DNA from: Sinorhizobium sp. 8-89
GTDB taxonomy: Bacteria > Pseudomonadota > Alphaproteobacteria > Rhizobiales > Rhizobiaceae
Assembly (NCBI RefSeq): GCF_030124325.1
Contig: NZ_JASKLR010000001.1
Location: 354,427-418,426 of the forward strand
DNA: 64,000 bases
Direction of reading: 5' to 3'
The notes below the pieces were generated by a model. That model made no database searches. It worked only from the letters and a program-made list of their open reading frames with translations, and was not told the DNA's origin. Within the stretch, counting starts at the first letter, position 1; every line of letters starts with the position of its first letter. Below, piece after piece: positions 37,791 through 47,522 of this stretch. The translations under genes were made by a program, and so were the position numbers.

Positions 37791-38639
37791 TCAATCAAAG
37801 GCAAGGGTCGTTTCCATGCTCCGGCTGCCGGCGCGCACCGTGAGGGCGATCGGCTTTCCCTTGATGCTCTTGTCCTTGCCGGAGAGCTTTACCGGAATAT
37901 CCGCCGTGCGGTGAGCGCCCGTTTCGCCGCCGAAAACCAGCTCGCCGAAGCTCACGCCGGAGGGGCCGGCAAGAAAGAAATCCGGCCGGTCCGCGCTTGC
38001 CTCCGGAGGCAATTGAAGGCGGAGCCGGATTGCTCCAGCCTCTGTGTCAAAGCGCGCCGCCGTGACCTTGAAATCGGCTGATGGGGCTTGCGGCAAAGCG
38101 GCGACCGCATCGGCGATGCGTGCTCCATCGAGCGGATTGTCGAACTCGCCTTTCTTCAACACGAGGTCCAGTTCGCCCTGGACCGGGATGCAGATGTCCT
38201 CGCAGATGCCCAGGAACACGGAGGCCCGGATGGCGAGGTCGCCATCGTCGCGCGTCCTCTTCAGCACCAGCGGGAAGGCGACCGGCGTGTCATAACCGAC
38301 ATAGCGTGCCGGCCCTTCACCGAACGTCTGCGGTGCGGGGAAGCGGATTGCCTCGAGAACGACGCCGGAAGAGGGGTCTATCGCAATCTGCGGCGGTATG
38401 CCGCTTGCTCCCGGATTCCGCCAATACGTCTTCCAGCCGGGCTTGAGCCTGACCTCGAGGATCGCCGGAATTGTGCCGTCCGCTTTGGGCTGAGCGGCGA
38501 CGAGACGGATCGTGCCGCCGGCCGATGTTACCCAGTCGCTGGCGGCCGCATAGGTTTTGGCTGGAAGAAAAAATAAGAGCAGCAGGCTTGCCGTGGCGAT
38601 GCGTTGGGCCATCTTCTCTAGTGCAGGGCGCTTGGTCAT
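37791..38639 (-). CDS. exported DsbD-alpha/thiol-disulfide-related protein
   Basis: A 282-residue protein with a signal sequence (MAQRIATASLLLLFFLPAKTYAA) followed by a domain like the N-terminal alpha part of DsbD: ILEVRLKPGWKTYWRNPGASGIPPQIAI, FGEGPARYVGYDTPVAFPLVL, and FLGICEDICIPVQGELDLVL, whose cysteine pair would receive electrons. The membrane and thioredoxin parts of DsbD are absent. The ATG at 38612 is an alternative to 38639, because a TATAAT-like -10 on the minus strand at about 38648 would leave almost no leader for the first. Confidence 0.78.
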   Translation of the reverse strand: MTKRPALEKMAQRIATASLLLLFFLPAKTYAAASDWVTSAGGTIRLVAAQPKADGTIPAILEVRLKPGWKTYWRNPGASGIPPQIAIDPSSGVVLEAIRFPAPQTFGEGPARYVGYDTPVAFPLVLKRTRDDGDLAIRASVFLGICEDICIPVQGELDLVLKKGEFDNPLDGARIADAVAALPQAPSADFKVTAARFDTEAGAIRLRLQLPPEASADRPDFFLAGPSGVSFGELVFGGETGAHRTADIPVKLSGKDKSIKGKPIALTVRAGSRSMETTLAFD

Positions 38640-38804
38640 GGGCTTAGCATTATAGTTCTTCGACCCATGTCGCCAGTCGCCCGCGCGTATGCCGACGATC
38701 ATAATCGCTTGATCGGCACGCTTGAGCGTCGTGCGTGCAAATTTTCGCAGCCGCCACGTAGAGGCGCTTTTCATTTCGCGGCGAATTGGTAGGCTATCTC
38801 CATT

Positions 38805-39410
38805 ATGGCGACAACGGTGCTGCATAAGACACGCGAACGTGGGTTCCTTGACGGTCAATTCCTGATCGCCATGCCCAGTATGTTCGATTCCAATTTTGCC
38901 CGCACCGTCATCTTTGTCTGCGCCCATTCCGAGGATGGAGCTATGGGCTTCGTCCTCAACCGGCCCCAGCAGCTGACCTTCCCGGATGTCCTCTTGCACC
39001 TGCAGATTCTCGATGAGGAGGAGGCGATCCGTCTGCCCCCAATGACACGGGACTTTCAGATACAGGCAGGCGGTCCCGTCGAGACCGGACGAGGCTTCGT
39101 GCTGCATTCCGACGATTATCTGAGCGACTCCAGCATTCCCGTCAGCGACGACATCTGCCTGACGGCGACGCTCGATATCGTCAGGGCCATTTCGCGCGGC
39201 GAAGGACCGCTCAAGGCGACGATGCTGCTCGGTTATGCGGGATGGGGTCCCGGTCAACTCGAAAGCGAAATCGCTCAGAACGGCTGGCTGACTTGCCCTG
39301 CGCGCGAGGAGCTCATCTTCGACCGCGCGTTGGACGAGAAGTATGACCGGGCACTTGAGCTGATGGGCGTCAGCTCCGCCATGCTTTCCACGGATGCCGG
39401 CCACGCTTGA
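38805..39410 (+). CDS. YqgE/AlgH family protein
   Basis: A 201-residue protein of the YqgE/AlgH family (DUF179). The sequence has [40 protein letters not shown] and [18 protein letters not shown] near residue 95, then [25 protein letters not shown]. No catalytic activity is established; AlgH was once named as an alginate regulator. It stands alone, in front of a metallopeptidase gene. Confidence 0.9.
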   Translation: MATTVLHKTRERGFLDGQFLIAMPSMFDSNFARTVIFVCAHSEDGAMGFVLNRPQQLTFPDVLLHLQILDEEEAIRLPPMTRDFQIQAGGPVETGRGFVLHSDDYLSDSSIPVSDDICLTATLDIVRAISRGEGPLKATMLLGYAGWGPGQLESEIAQNGWLTCPAREELIFDRALDEKYDRALELMGVSSAMLSTDAGHA

Positions 39411-39524
39411 CCGTGAAGCTGGTCGCATTTGCCGGCCTCGGGGAACCGCTACAGCCTTGTTTCGTTATCGAGTGCAGCTTTCGCTTATGGCGCAAGCTTT
39501 GGCAACCGTGCAGCCGGTGTCTCA

Positions 39525-40583
39525 ATGAAGCTCTTTCAGTGTAGCAATTGTGGCCAGCCGGTCTATTTCGACAACCGTGTCTGTGTCGCCTGTGGTGGTC
39601 AACTCGGCTTTCTCCCCGAAAAGAGCGCAATGTACACTGTGGCGCCGGCGGACGGCGGACTCTGGCAAAGTGCTGTGCTGCCGAGCAGAAGCCTGCGTTT
39701 CTGTGCCAATGCGGCAACCGATGTTTGCAATTGGATGCTGACCGACGCGGAGGCAGGCCCCTATTGCTCAGCATGTCGTCACAACCGGATCGTGCCCGTG
39801 ACCGACAAGCCCGAAGGGCTGCGGCGATGGCAGCGCATAGGGCAGGCGCAGCGGCACCTGTTCTATTCGCTGATCCGGTTGAACTTGCCGCATCCGGATC
39901 GCAGTGAGGATCCGGAAGCGGGTCTCGTTTTCGATTTTCTCGCCGACGAGCTTGATGGCGCCGGAAACATCGTCCCGGCGATGACCGGCTACGAGGGCGG
40001 TGTGATCAGGTTGCGCGCCGCTGAGGCCGATGACGAGACACGTGAAAGTATCCGGGTGTCCATGAACGAGCCCTACCGGACCTTGCTTGGGCACTTCCGC
40101 CACGAGATCGGACATTTCTACTGGGCTCAGCGTGTTCGCGGCGACCAGGCGCTGCTGGAGGAGGCGCGAGCACTGTTCGGCGACGAGCGCCAGGACTATG
40201 CGGAGGCGCTGCGGCGAAACTATGAGCACGGTCCGCCCCCGGACTGGCAGGACCGCTTCATTTCCACCTATGCAAGCTGCCATCCAGCCGAAGATTTCGC
40301 GGAATGCTGGGCGCATTATTTCCACATCGTGGATACACTGGAAACGGCACGGGCCTTTGGTCTCTCGACCGATCCGCACCATCGAGGGATGGCAGCCGAA
40401 GTGGACTTCGACCCTTATGCAGCGCAGGACGCGCAGGCGCTCGTCGATGCTTGGATACCGCTCAGCGTTGCGCTGAACAGCATTCAACGCAGCATGGGGC
40501 AGCCGGACAGCTATCCTTTCGTGCTGTCGCCGCCGGTGATCGAAAAGCTCGGTTTCATCGGGGAGTTGATACACACAAGGTGA
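39525..40583 (+). CDS. zinc-ribbon putative metallopeptidase (Peptidase_Mx type)
   Basis: A 352-residue protein. The N-terminus is a zinc ribbon with two CxxC pairs (FQCSNCGQPVYFDNRVCVACGGQLGF), followed by a second cysteine group (CNWMLTDAEAGPYCSACRHNRI). The middle has the gluzincin motif RHEIGHFYWAQ near residue 195, with the downstream acidic ESCHPAEDFAECWAHYFH-like region (CHPAEDFAECWAHYFHI) as third zinc ligand. The substrate is unknown. I chose MKLFQCSNCG at 39525. Expected location is the cytoplasm, since no signal peptide is visible. Confidence 0.82.
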   Translation: MKLFQCSNCGQPVYFDNRVCVACGGQLGFLPEKSAMYTVAPADGGLWQSAVLPSRSLRFCANAATDVCNWMLTDAEAGPYCSACRHNRIVPVTDKPEGLRRWQRIGQAQRHLFYSLIRLNLPHPDRSEDPEAGLVFDFLADELDGAGNIVPAMTGYEGGVIRLRAAEADDETRESIRVSMNEPYRTLLGHFRHEIGHFYWAQRVRGDQALLEEARALFGDERQDYAEALRRNYEHGPPPDWQDRFISTYASCHPAEDFAECWAHYFHIVDTLETARAFGLSTDPHHRGMAAEVDFDPYAAQDAQALVDAWIPLSVALNSIQRSMGQPDSYPFVLSPPVIEKLGFIGELIHTR

Positions 40584-40622
40584 CGCGCCTAGCCATGTTC
40601 GGTGTCGACACCTTCGCCGGGG

Positions 40623-43535
40623 TCAAGCCCGCTTCATCAGCGGAAATCGCTCCTTCAGCAGGCGCAGGATCGATTCCGATCCGACCGGCGGCCCAAAGAG
40701 GAAGCTCTGGCCATAGTCGCAACCCATCTGTGCGAGCTGGATTGCATCCTCTTCCGATTCGATGCCTTCGGCGACCACCCGCATATCGAGTTCGCGGGCC
40801 ATCGTAATCACGGAACGCAGGAGGATGCCGCGTTTGTCGCTCGGGTCGCGAACCAGTGCCTTGTCGATCTTGATGGTATCGAAGGGAAAGCGCGTCAAGT
40901 AGGACAGCGACGAGTGGCCGGTACCGAAATCGTCGAGCGCCAGCCGCAGACCCGCTTCCTTGAGTTTTTCGAGGACGAGCCGCGCCTGTTCGGGATTTTC
41001 CATCACCAGCGATTCCGTCAGCTCCATCTTGACCTTCGCCGGGTCGCAGCGGTTTTTGCTGAGAACCGCCCGGATATCGTCATAGAGTTCGTTGTTCAGA
41101 AGCTGTGCACTCGAAAGATTGATCGCCACGAAGATCGGCAGGTCGCCCGTCTGTATCTGCCAATCGGTGAGATCGCTGGTCGCCTTGTCGAAGGCGAACA
41201 TGCCAAGCTGATTGATGAGATCGGAATTCTCGGCGATCGGGATGAACTCCGTCGGAGAGACGTTGCCGCGCTTCGGATGATCCCAGCGCATCAGCGCCTC
41301 GAAGCCGGCGATTTCGGCATCGTTGAGCCGAACGATCGGCTGGTAGACCAGTGAAAGTTCCTTGCGCTCGATCGCCCGCTTCAGGTCCGCTTCGAGCTGC
41401 AGCCGGTCCGATCCCGATGTCCGGAAAGCAGGCCGGAACGGCTCGACGCGGTTGCCGCCCGCCTTCTTGGCGCGGAACATCGCAAGCTCCGCGTCGTCGA
41501 GCAAGCCGGCTGCGCTCTGCTCCTGGTCGAGCCAGGAAACGAGGCCGATCGAGGCGGTGAGATTGATCTCGCGATTGCCGTAGTTGAGCGGGACCATGAT
41601 CGCCTTGCTGACTGCATCGGCGAAATCGGCGATTTTCGCCGGGTCGCGCTCTGACAGAAGGATCAGGCCGAACTGATCACCGCCGAGGCGCGCCAGAGTG
41701 TCCTGGGGACGCAGCAGACGGCGCAGGCGGCGCGTCAAGGCGATGAGAATATTGTCGCCGGCCGCGATGCCGAGCATGTCGTTGACCTGCTTGTAGCGAT
41801 CGACGTCGATCGCAAGAACCGTCGGCCGCACGGAACCGGATCCGTCGGCCATCAGCAGGATCGCCTGCAAGCGATCGAGGAATACCTGCCTGTTCGGAAG
41901 GCCGGTCAAATTATCGTGGAGCGCGTTGTGCAGCAGCCGCTCGACCGAATTGCGCTGCTCGGTGATGTCGACGATGGTGCCGACGCAGCGGATGATTTCG
42001 CCGTTCGCGCCGAGCACCGGGCGGGCGCGGATCGACAGCCAATGATAGTGGCCGTCCTCGGCGCGCACGCGAAACTCATGGTTCAACCGGCCGCGCCTAT
42101 GTTCGAGGAGCACGTCGAGCGTTGCGCGGAAGCGGTCGCGATCGTCCGGGTGGAGGCGCGGCACCCAATTTCGGACGGGGCCGTTCATCGTTCCAAGCGA
42201 AAGTCCGAGCTGGTGCGAGATGTCGGGGATGGTCACGACGCGATCGCGCGCCACGTCCCAGTCCCAGACCGTATCGCCCGATCCGGTAAGCGCGAGGGAC
42301 TGCCGCTCCAGGTCGGAGAAAAGGCCCTGCTGGTAGGCGCCGCCAGCAAAGGCATGCTGCATCACGGTGAAGCCGATCAGGAGCACGATAAGCACGAGCC
42401 CGCCGCCGAGCGCCGGCTGAACGATATCGTTGGCGAGCTGGCCGGTAACCGCGAGCCATGCGCCGAAAAGCCAGACAAGGATCAGAAGCCAGGCCGGAAC
42501 AAGAAGGATCGCGCGGTCGTAGCGGTTGAAGCCGAGATAGGCGATCAGCACGATGCCGACGGTTGCCGTCAGTGCGAAGGAGAGGCGGGCAATGCCCGAC
42601 GCGATCGCCGGATCATAGACCGCGACGCCGAAGAGCAGCGCCAGGCCGAGAATCCAGGCGAGCGTCGCATAGCCGAGATGCTGATGCCAGCGATTGAGGT
42701 TGAGATAGGTGAAAAGAAAAACGACCAGTCCCGCCGCGAGGAAAACTTCGGTGCCCGCTCGCCATACTCGCTCGTCGCTCGCGGTAACGCTGATCAGTTT
42801 CGACAGGAAACCGAAATCGACGCAGATATACGCAAGCACCGCCCAGGCAAGCGCGGCCGTCGCCGGCAGCATCGAGGTTCCCTTGACGACGAAGAGGATG
42901 GTGAGGAACACCGCCAGGAGACCGGCAATCCCGAGCACGATTCCACGGTAGAGCGTGAACGCATTGACCGTGTCCTTGTAGGCGTCGGGCTGCCAAAGGT
43001 AGATTTGCGGCAGGTCCGGCGTGGCAAGCTCGGCGACGAAGGTAATGACAGCGCCGGGATTGAGGGTGATGCGGAAGACGTCGGCTTCGTCGCTCGGCTG
43101 CCGGTCAAGGGCAAAGCCTTCGCTCGGCGTGATTGACAGGATGCGCTGTGAACCGAGATCCGGCCAGAACAGCTTGGAATTGACCAGCCGGAAATGCGGC
43201 GCGACGATCACGCGCTCGAGTTGCTCCTCCGAGACATTCGCCAGCGCGAAGACCGCCCAGTCGCCCTGGTGGTTTTCGGTGCTCGATCGCACCTCGATGC
43301 GCCGCACGATGCCGTCGGTGCCGGGAGCCGTCGAAACCTGGAACGCCTCGCCCCTTCCACTGTAGATCTCCGTGGTGGCCGTCAGGTCGAGCGCCGTGTC
43401 CTCGCGCGAGATCTTCACCGGTTCGAGCGCGTGCGCGACGCCGCCGGCAAAGCCGATGGCGAACACGACGAATGCGACCAGAAACGCCGCCAGCTTTGCG
43501 GCTGGTCGCGCGAACGGCTTAGAGGTCAGGGGCAT
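40623..43535 (-). CDS. membrane 7TMR-DISM-PAS-GGDEF-EAL protein with altered cyclase motif
   Basis: A 970-residue protein. A signal segment (AAFLVAFVVFAIGFAGGVAHA) is followed by an extracellular beta region, then about seven transmembrane helices (DTVNAFTLYRGIVLGIAGLLAVFLTILFVV to LGGGLVLIVLLIGFTVMQ). A PAS domain carries the HPDDRDRFRATLDVL block. The GGDEF domain reads RLGGDQFGLI, so the catalytic Glu position is Gln and cyclase activity is doubtful. The EAL domain reads GFEALMRWDHP, with NLSSAQL and LDDFGTGHSSLSYL. Activity is probably c-di-GMP hydrolysis. Its ATG overlaps the stop codon of the acetyltransferase gene. Confidence 0.88.
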   Translation of the reverse strand: MPLTSKPFARPAAKLAAFLVAFVVFAIGFAGGVAHALEPVKISREDTALDLTATTEIYSGRGEAFQVSTAPGTDGIVRRIEVRSSTENHQGDWAVFALANVSEEQLERVIVAPHFRLVNSKLFWPDLGSQRILSITPSEGFALDRQPSDEADVFRITLNPGAVITFVAELATPDLPQIYLWQPDAYKDTVNAFTLYRGIVLGIAGLLAVFLTILFVVKGTSMLPATAALAWAVLAYICVDFGFLSKLISVTASDERVWRAGTEVFLAAGLVVFLFTYLNLNRWHQHLGYATLAWILGLALLFGVAVYDPAIASGIARLSFALTATVGIVLIAYLGFNRYDRAILLVPAWLLILVWLFGAWLAVTGQLANDIVQPALGGGLVLIVLLIGFTVMQHAFAGGAYQQGLFSDLERQSLALTGSGDTVWDWDVARDRVVTIPDISHQLGLSLGTMNGPVRNWVPRLHPDDRDRFRATLDVLLEHRRGRLNHEFRVRAEDGHYHWLSIRARPVLGANGEIIRCVGTIVDITEQRNSVERLLHNALHDNLTGLPNRQVFLDRLQAILLMADGSGSVRPTVLAIDVDRYKQVNDMLGIAAGDNILIALTRRLRRLLRPQDTLARLGGDQFGLILLSERDPAKIADFADAVSKAIMVPLNYGNREINLTASIGLVSWLDQEQSAAGLLDDAELAMFRAKKAGGNRVEPFRPAFRTSGSDRLQLEADLKRAIERKELSLVYQPIVRLNDAEIAGFEALMRWDHPKRGNVSPTEFIPIAENSDLINQLGMFAFDKATSDLTDWQIQTGDLPIFVAINLSSAQLLNNELYDDIRAVLSKNRCDPAKVKMELTESLVMENPEQARLVLEKLKEAGLRLALDDFGTGHSSLSYLTRFPFDTIKIDKALVRDPSDKRGILLRSVITMARELDMRVVAEGIESEEDAIQLAQMGCDYGQSFLFGPPVGSESILRLLKERFPLMKRA

Positions 43536-44146
43536 CAAAGGGGCATATTCCTGTTCGGTACGGCGTCTGCGGACAGGAGGGAAAACATCAGATGGTCCCG
43601 CCACTGTCCGTTTATCTTCAAGTACTGTCTCAAATAGCCTTCACGCTCAAAGCCGGCCTTTTCAAGGAGCCGGATGCTCCGCGCGTTCTCTGGAATACAG
43701 GCTGCTTCAATACGGTGCAACTCAAGGGTCGAAAAGATGTAGGGGATCGTCAGCTTCAGCGCCTCGTACATATGACTCTGGCCGGCATATTTCTGTCCCA
43801 TCCAGTAGCCGATCATGCAGTTCTGGGCCGCGCCTCGTCGGATGTGTCCGATGGTAAGGCCGCCAAGGAGTATTTCGTCCGGCTTGTGGAAAAGAAACAA
43901 GGGAACGGCCTGACCGGAGGCATATTCCTGTTCGTTGCGAATGACGCGGCTGCGAAACGCGCTCTCGGTCATTTCGTCGGCGCGCCAGGTGGGTTCCCAC
44001 GGCTCCAGGAAAGCGCGGCTCTCGCTGCGCAACTGATACCATTGACGATAATCGGCATAACGGGGGAGGCGAAGCAGATAGTTCCGGTTGGCGATCTCGA
44101 TCGACTCGGGCTGCCGCGACAGAAACCGAAAAACCGATCGTGCCAT
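43535..44146 (-). CDS. RimJ-like GNAT acetyltransferase
   Basis: A 203-residue GNAT protein of the ribosomal-protein-alanine acetyltransferase branch: YLLRLPRYADYRQWYQLRSESRAFLEPWEPTW, GGLTIGHIRRGAAQNCMIGYWMGQKYAGQSHMYEALKLTIPY, and IEAACIPENARSIRLLEKAGFEREGYLRQYLKINGQWRDHLMFSLL. The start MARSVFRFL at 44146 is supported by GGAGG exactly upstream. Its stop codon shares one base with the ATG of the GGDEF-EAL gene, so the two are translationally coupled. Confidence 0.88.
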   Translation of the reverse strand: MARSVFRFLSRQPESIEIANRNYLLRLPRYADYRQWYQLRSESRAFLEPWEPTWRADEMTESAFRSRVIRNEQEYASGQAVPLFLFHKPDEILLGGLTIGHIRRGAAQNCMIGYWMGQKYAGQSHMYEALKLTIPYIFSTLELHRIEAACIPENARSIRLLEKAGFEREGYLRQYLKINGQWRDHLMFSLLSADAVPNRNMPL

Positions 44147-44220
44147 ATATACCTCCGGGCCAGGGTCGCGGGCGGGGGCGAAAGCCGTCTGGGGCTTCCT
44201 CGCCGTCCCAGCCACTATGC

Positions 44221-44247
44221 TTGACGGAAGGAATTATCTCCCGTCAA
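44221..44247. other. perfect 7-bp dyad in the M16/acetyltransferase gap
   Basis: TTGACGG (44221-44227) is mirrored by CCGTCAA (44241-44247), 13 bases apart. It lies upstream of the acetyltransferase start on the minus strand in a 243-bp gap. It could be a regulator site or an mRNA hairpin. Confidence 0.4.
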
Positions 44248-44389
44248 CGGCGCCGCCGCTCGAACCTTCCGGTGGCGCCGCCACACAGTGAACGTTGCAC
44301 AACTTCGCGCCCGAATCGAATCCGATTTTCAGAAATTGTTCAAGAAAAACACTCCGGTTCCGCTGCGTTGAGCTCTGCGGCAGACCCGG

Positions 44390-45691
44390 TCAGATCGCCA
44401 TGGCGTGCGCCTCAGCGGCCTTCATGTTCAGAGACGACAGAATGTCGCTCATGGGAGCAAGCTGTTCAAGTGGGCCGATCGCCGACAGCGTCGGGACCGT
44501 ATCGAAGAACAGGCGGCCGGCGAGGTCGGTCAGGCGCTCTATGGTGATGCCCGACAGCCGTTCCATCAGTTCGTCATTGGGAATGGGGCGGCCATAGAGC
44601 ATCATCTGGCGGGCGATCTGTCCGGCCCGCGCAGCAGGGCTTTCCTGTCCCATGAGTAACTGCGCGCGGATCTGCGCGCGGGCACGCTCGATTTCCTGCT
44701 GCTCAATGCTCATCGATGATTTGCGCAGTTCGTCGATGATCACCGGCATCAGTTCCGGCAGGTTTTCCCCGCCGGTGGCAGCATGGACGCCGAAGATACC
44801 GGTGTCGGAGAAGCCCCAGTGGAAGGCATAGACGGAATAACAGAGGCCCCGGTGCTCGCGCACTTCCTGGAAGAGGCGCGAAGACATGCCTCCGCCGAGA
44901 ATATTGGCGAGGATCTGTGAACAGTAGAAGTCGCGCGCGTGATAGGCTTTCCCCTCGAAGCCGAGCAGGATCTGCGCATCCATAAGATCACGGCTCTCGC
45001 GGCTGTCGCCGCCGGTGTAGAGCGCCGTATCGAGAACGGGAGAGGAATGCGGCTGGCGCGGCAGCGTGGAAAAGCGTCTTTCCACCTCGCGCACGAAGGA
45101 ATCGTGCTCCACCGCACCGGCCGCCACGATGAAGATTCGGTCGGTCGTATAGTTGCGGCCGAGGTAGTGGCGAATTTGGTCCGCCGAGAAGGACATGACG
45201 GTTTCCGGCGTGCCGAGGATCGGGCGGCCAACCGTCTGGTCGCGGTAGGCAGTCTCGGCGAAACGGTCGAAGACGACGTCGTCCGGGGTGTCGTCCGCCG
45301 CGCCGATTTCCTGCAGGATGACGTGTTTCTCGCGCCTGAGTTCCTCGTCTTCGAAGGTCGATTCCGTCAGGATATCGGCGAGGATGTCGACAGCCAGCGG
45401 CACATGGTCCTTGAGCACGCGAGCGTAGTACGAGGTCGTTTCGGTGGAGGTGGCGGCGTTGAGTTCGCCGCCGACATTCTCGATCTCCTCGGCGATCTGG
45501 CGGGCGCTGCGCCGCCGGGTCCCCTTGAAAGCCATGTGCTCCAGCAGGTGCGCTATGCCGTGTTCATCCACGGTTTCGTTGCGCGAACCGGACTTGATCC
45601 AGACGCCGAGCGCCACGCTTTCGAGATGCGGCATCCGCTCGGTCACCACCGTCAGCCCGGATGGTAGCCGGGTGCACTCAACTTTCATCAT
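44390..45691 (-). CDS. M16-family metallopeptidase (processing-protease type)
   Basis: A 433-residue peptidase with the inverted zinc motif HLLEH in GIAHLLEHMAFKGTRRRSA near residue 48, and the downstream zinc glutamate region ILQEIGAADDTPDDVVFDR. The glycine-rich loop of the MPP alpha subunit is seen only in a general form (LGGGMSSRLFQEVREHRGLCYSVYAF). Members degrade small peptides or process presequences. Two ATG codons at 45691 and 45688 compete. It is 15 bp downstream of thrC, so co-transcription is likely. Confidence 0.92.
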   Translation of the reverse strand: MMKVECTRLPSGLTVVTERMPHLESVALGVWIKSGSRNETVDEHGIAHLLEHMAFKGTRRRSARQIAEEIENVGGELNAATSTETTSYYARVLKDHVPLAVDILADILTESTFEDEELRREKHVILQEIGAADDTPDDVVFDRFAETAYRDQTVGRPILGTPETVMSFSADQIRHYLGRNYTTDRIFIVAAGAVEHDSFVREVERRFSTLPRQPHSSPVLDTALYTGGDSRESRDLMDAQILLGFEGKAYHARDFYCSQILANILGGGMSSRLFQEVREHRGLCYSVYAFHWGFSDTGIFGVHAATGGENLPELMPVIIDELRKSSMSIEQQEIERARAQIRAQLLMGQESPAARAGQIARQMMLYGRPIPNDELMERLSGITIERLTDLAGRLFFDTVPTLSAIGPLEQLAPMSDILSSLNMKAAEAHAMAI

Positions 45692-45706
45692 ACGTTTCTT
45701 CTCGTT

Positions 45707-47107
45707 CTAATCCCGAACGCGGGTACGCTCGCCGATGAAGGTTTCGACGTTCTTAAGCTCCGGATCCAGGATATCGAAACGCTCCGCCCTATTCATGAGA
45801 TCAGCAAGCCACGTTGGAAGCGCGGGGTCAATACCACTTGCCGATTTTACTGCGTCGGGGAATTTTGCCGGATGGGCTGTCGCAAGTGTGACCATCGGCG
45901 CCGAAGATTTCTCGTTTTTGCCCGCCACGAATACGCCGATTGCTGTATGCGGATCAAGGAGATAGCCGCTTTCTTCGAAGGTCCTGCGGATCGTCTTCGC
46001 CACCTCTTTTTCCGAGGCGCGGCCCGCGCGGAATTCCTTGCGGATTTTTTTCGCGGCACTGTCGCCGATCGCGAAGGAACCGGATTGCTTGAGGCCTGCC
46101 ATCGCCGCACGGACCTTGGCCGGGTCGCGATCGTAAGCCTCAAACAACAGTCTTTCGAAGTTGGAAGAGATCTGGATGTCCATCGAGGGCGACGTCGTCG
46201 CCTTGACCTCGCGCATTTCGTAGCGACCGGTTTTCAGCGTGCGCGCGAGAATGTCATTCTCGTTGGTCGCGATGATCAGCTTGTCAATCGGCAAGCCCAT
46301 GCGCTTAGCCACGTATCCTGCGAAGATATCGCCGAAATTGCCGGTCGGGACGGTGAAGGAAATCTTGCGGTCGGGACCGCCGAGCGAGATCGCGGCGGTG
46401 AAATAGTAGACGATCTGGGCCATGATGCGGGCCCAGTTGATCGAGTTGACGCCCGAGAGCTTGACGCCGTCGCGGAAGCTCTCATCGTTGAACATCGCTT
46501 TGACCAGGTTCTGGCAATCGTCGAAATTTCCCTTGACCGCGATCGCATGCACGTTCGAGGCCGTGGACGTCGTCATCTGCCTTTGCTGCACCGGCGACAC
46601 CTTGCCGTGCGGGAAGAGAATGAAGATGTCGGTTCTCTCCCTGCCGGCGAAGGCGTCGATCGCCGCGCCACCGGTGTCGCCCGAAGTCGCGCCGACGATG
46701 GTCGCGCGTTCGCCGCGTTCTGCGAGCACGTGGTCCATCAGGCGGGCGAGCAACTGCATCGCCACATCCTTGAAGGCCAGCGTCGAGCCGTGGAAAAGCT
46801 CCAGCACGAAGGCATTCGGTCCGGTCTGGACGAGCGGCACGACCGCCGGATGCCTGAAGGTGGCATAGGCCTCGTCGATCATCTCGCGAAACTTGGCGGC
46901 CGGGATTTCGCCGTTGGTGAAGGGCTCGAGCACGGCAAAAGCGATCTCCTGATAGGACTTGCCGCGCAGCGCCCGTATTTCCTTCTTCGAGAGCGTCGGC
47001 CATTCCTTCGGGAGATAGAGCCCGCCGTCGCGCGCGAGCCCTGCGAGAAGGGCGTCGCAAAAACCGAGAGGCGCCGCTTCTCCCCGTGTCGAAATATACT
47101 TCACCAT
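45707..47107 (-). CDS. thrC: threonine synthase
   Basis: A 466-residue PLP enzyme converting O-phosphohomoserine to threonine. The N-terminus MVKYISTRGEAAPLGFCDALLAGLARDGGLYLPKEWP is typical. The PLP lysine sits in FHGSTLAFKDVAMQLLARL near residue 107, and GATSGDTGGAAIDAF and VPTGNFGDIFAGYVAKRMGLP bind phosphate. The start at 47107 has GAAGGGAAG upstream. Its pathway partner ThrB is 9 kb away on the other strand. Confidence 0.96.
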   Translation of the reverse strand: MVKYISTRGEAAPLGFCDALLAGLARDGGLYLPKEWPTLSKKEIRALRGKSYQEIAFAVLEPFTNGEIPAAKFREMIDEAYATFRHPAVVPLVQTGPNAFVLELFHGSTLAFKDVAMQLLARLMDHVLAERGERATIVGATSGDTGGAAIDAFAGRERTDIFILFPHGKVSPVQQRQMTTSTASNVHAIAVKGNFDDCQNLVKAMFNDESFRDGVKLSGVNSINWARIMAQIVYYFTAAISLGGPDRKISFTVPTGNFGDIFAGYVAKRMGLPIDKLIIATNENDILARTLKTGRYEMREVKATTSPSMDIQISSNFERLLFEAYDRDPAKVRAAMAGLKQSGSFAIGDSAAKKIRKEFRAGRASEKEVAKTIRRTFEESGYLLDPHTAIGVFVAGKNEKSSAPMVTLATAHPAKFPDAVKSASGIDPALPTWLADLMNRAERFDILDPELKNVETFIGERTRVRD

Positions 47108-47351
47108 CTTCTTCCCTTCATCATCGTTCCGCGAGAGTGCGACCGTATGAAAGGTCCGCCCAACCCGGCCGCCTTTTTGCGTCAATCCCCGGCAAAACAC
47201 CTAGTCAATCTTGTCACCATGGCAATTTCCGGCTGGTCGTGCTCCCCGGAATTTTCTGCGCGGGACGGCTGACTGGATCGATTTTTCAAAACGCCGCTGC
47301 TATAGACGATGCCCGTGGGCCATGAAAGGCCTTCGGCCGATCCTTTTCGGT

Positions 47352-47455
47352 CTACAGCGCCGCGCGTCTTACCAGACGCGTAAACGACGCTGTAGCACTT
47401 TGAATTGCTGCATGTTTTCATCCTTGAAACAGCTACGATTCAAGGAAACATGCAG
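47352..47455. repeat. RIME intergenic repeat, copy 3
   Basis: Hairpin B runs from CTACAGCG (47352) to CGCTGTAG (47395), and hairpin A from CTGCATGT (47408) to ACATGCAG (47455), joined by CACTTTGAATTG. Both stems are intact. The order is B then A, the same as copy 5 and opposite to copy 1. Confidence 0.87.
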
Positions 47456-47522
47456 GAGGGCGTGGTGGGGCAAGGATTTCATGCGATTTTCCTCTCCCGT
47501 CCCGCTCTAACCTATTGGAATC

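Noticed and set aside
41916-43136. 406-residue plus-strand frame opposite the second GGDEF-EAL gene
   Set aside because: Antisense to a 970-residue protein with intact domains; no independent support.
44271-44284. GTGGCGCCGCCAC palindrome as an RNA hairpin
   Set aside because: The centre leaves only one unpaired base, so it cannot fold as a stem-loop; it is more likely chance in GC-rich sequence.
45872-47272. 466-residue plus-strand frame opposite thrC
   Set aside because: Mirror of thrC codons; no recognised motif.
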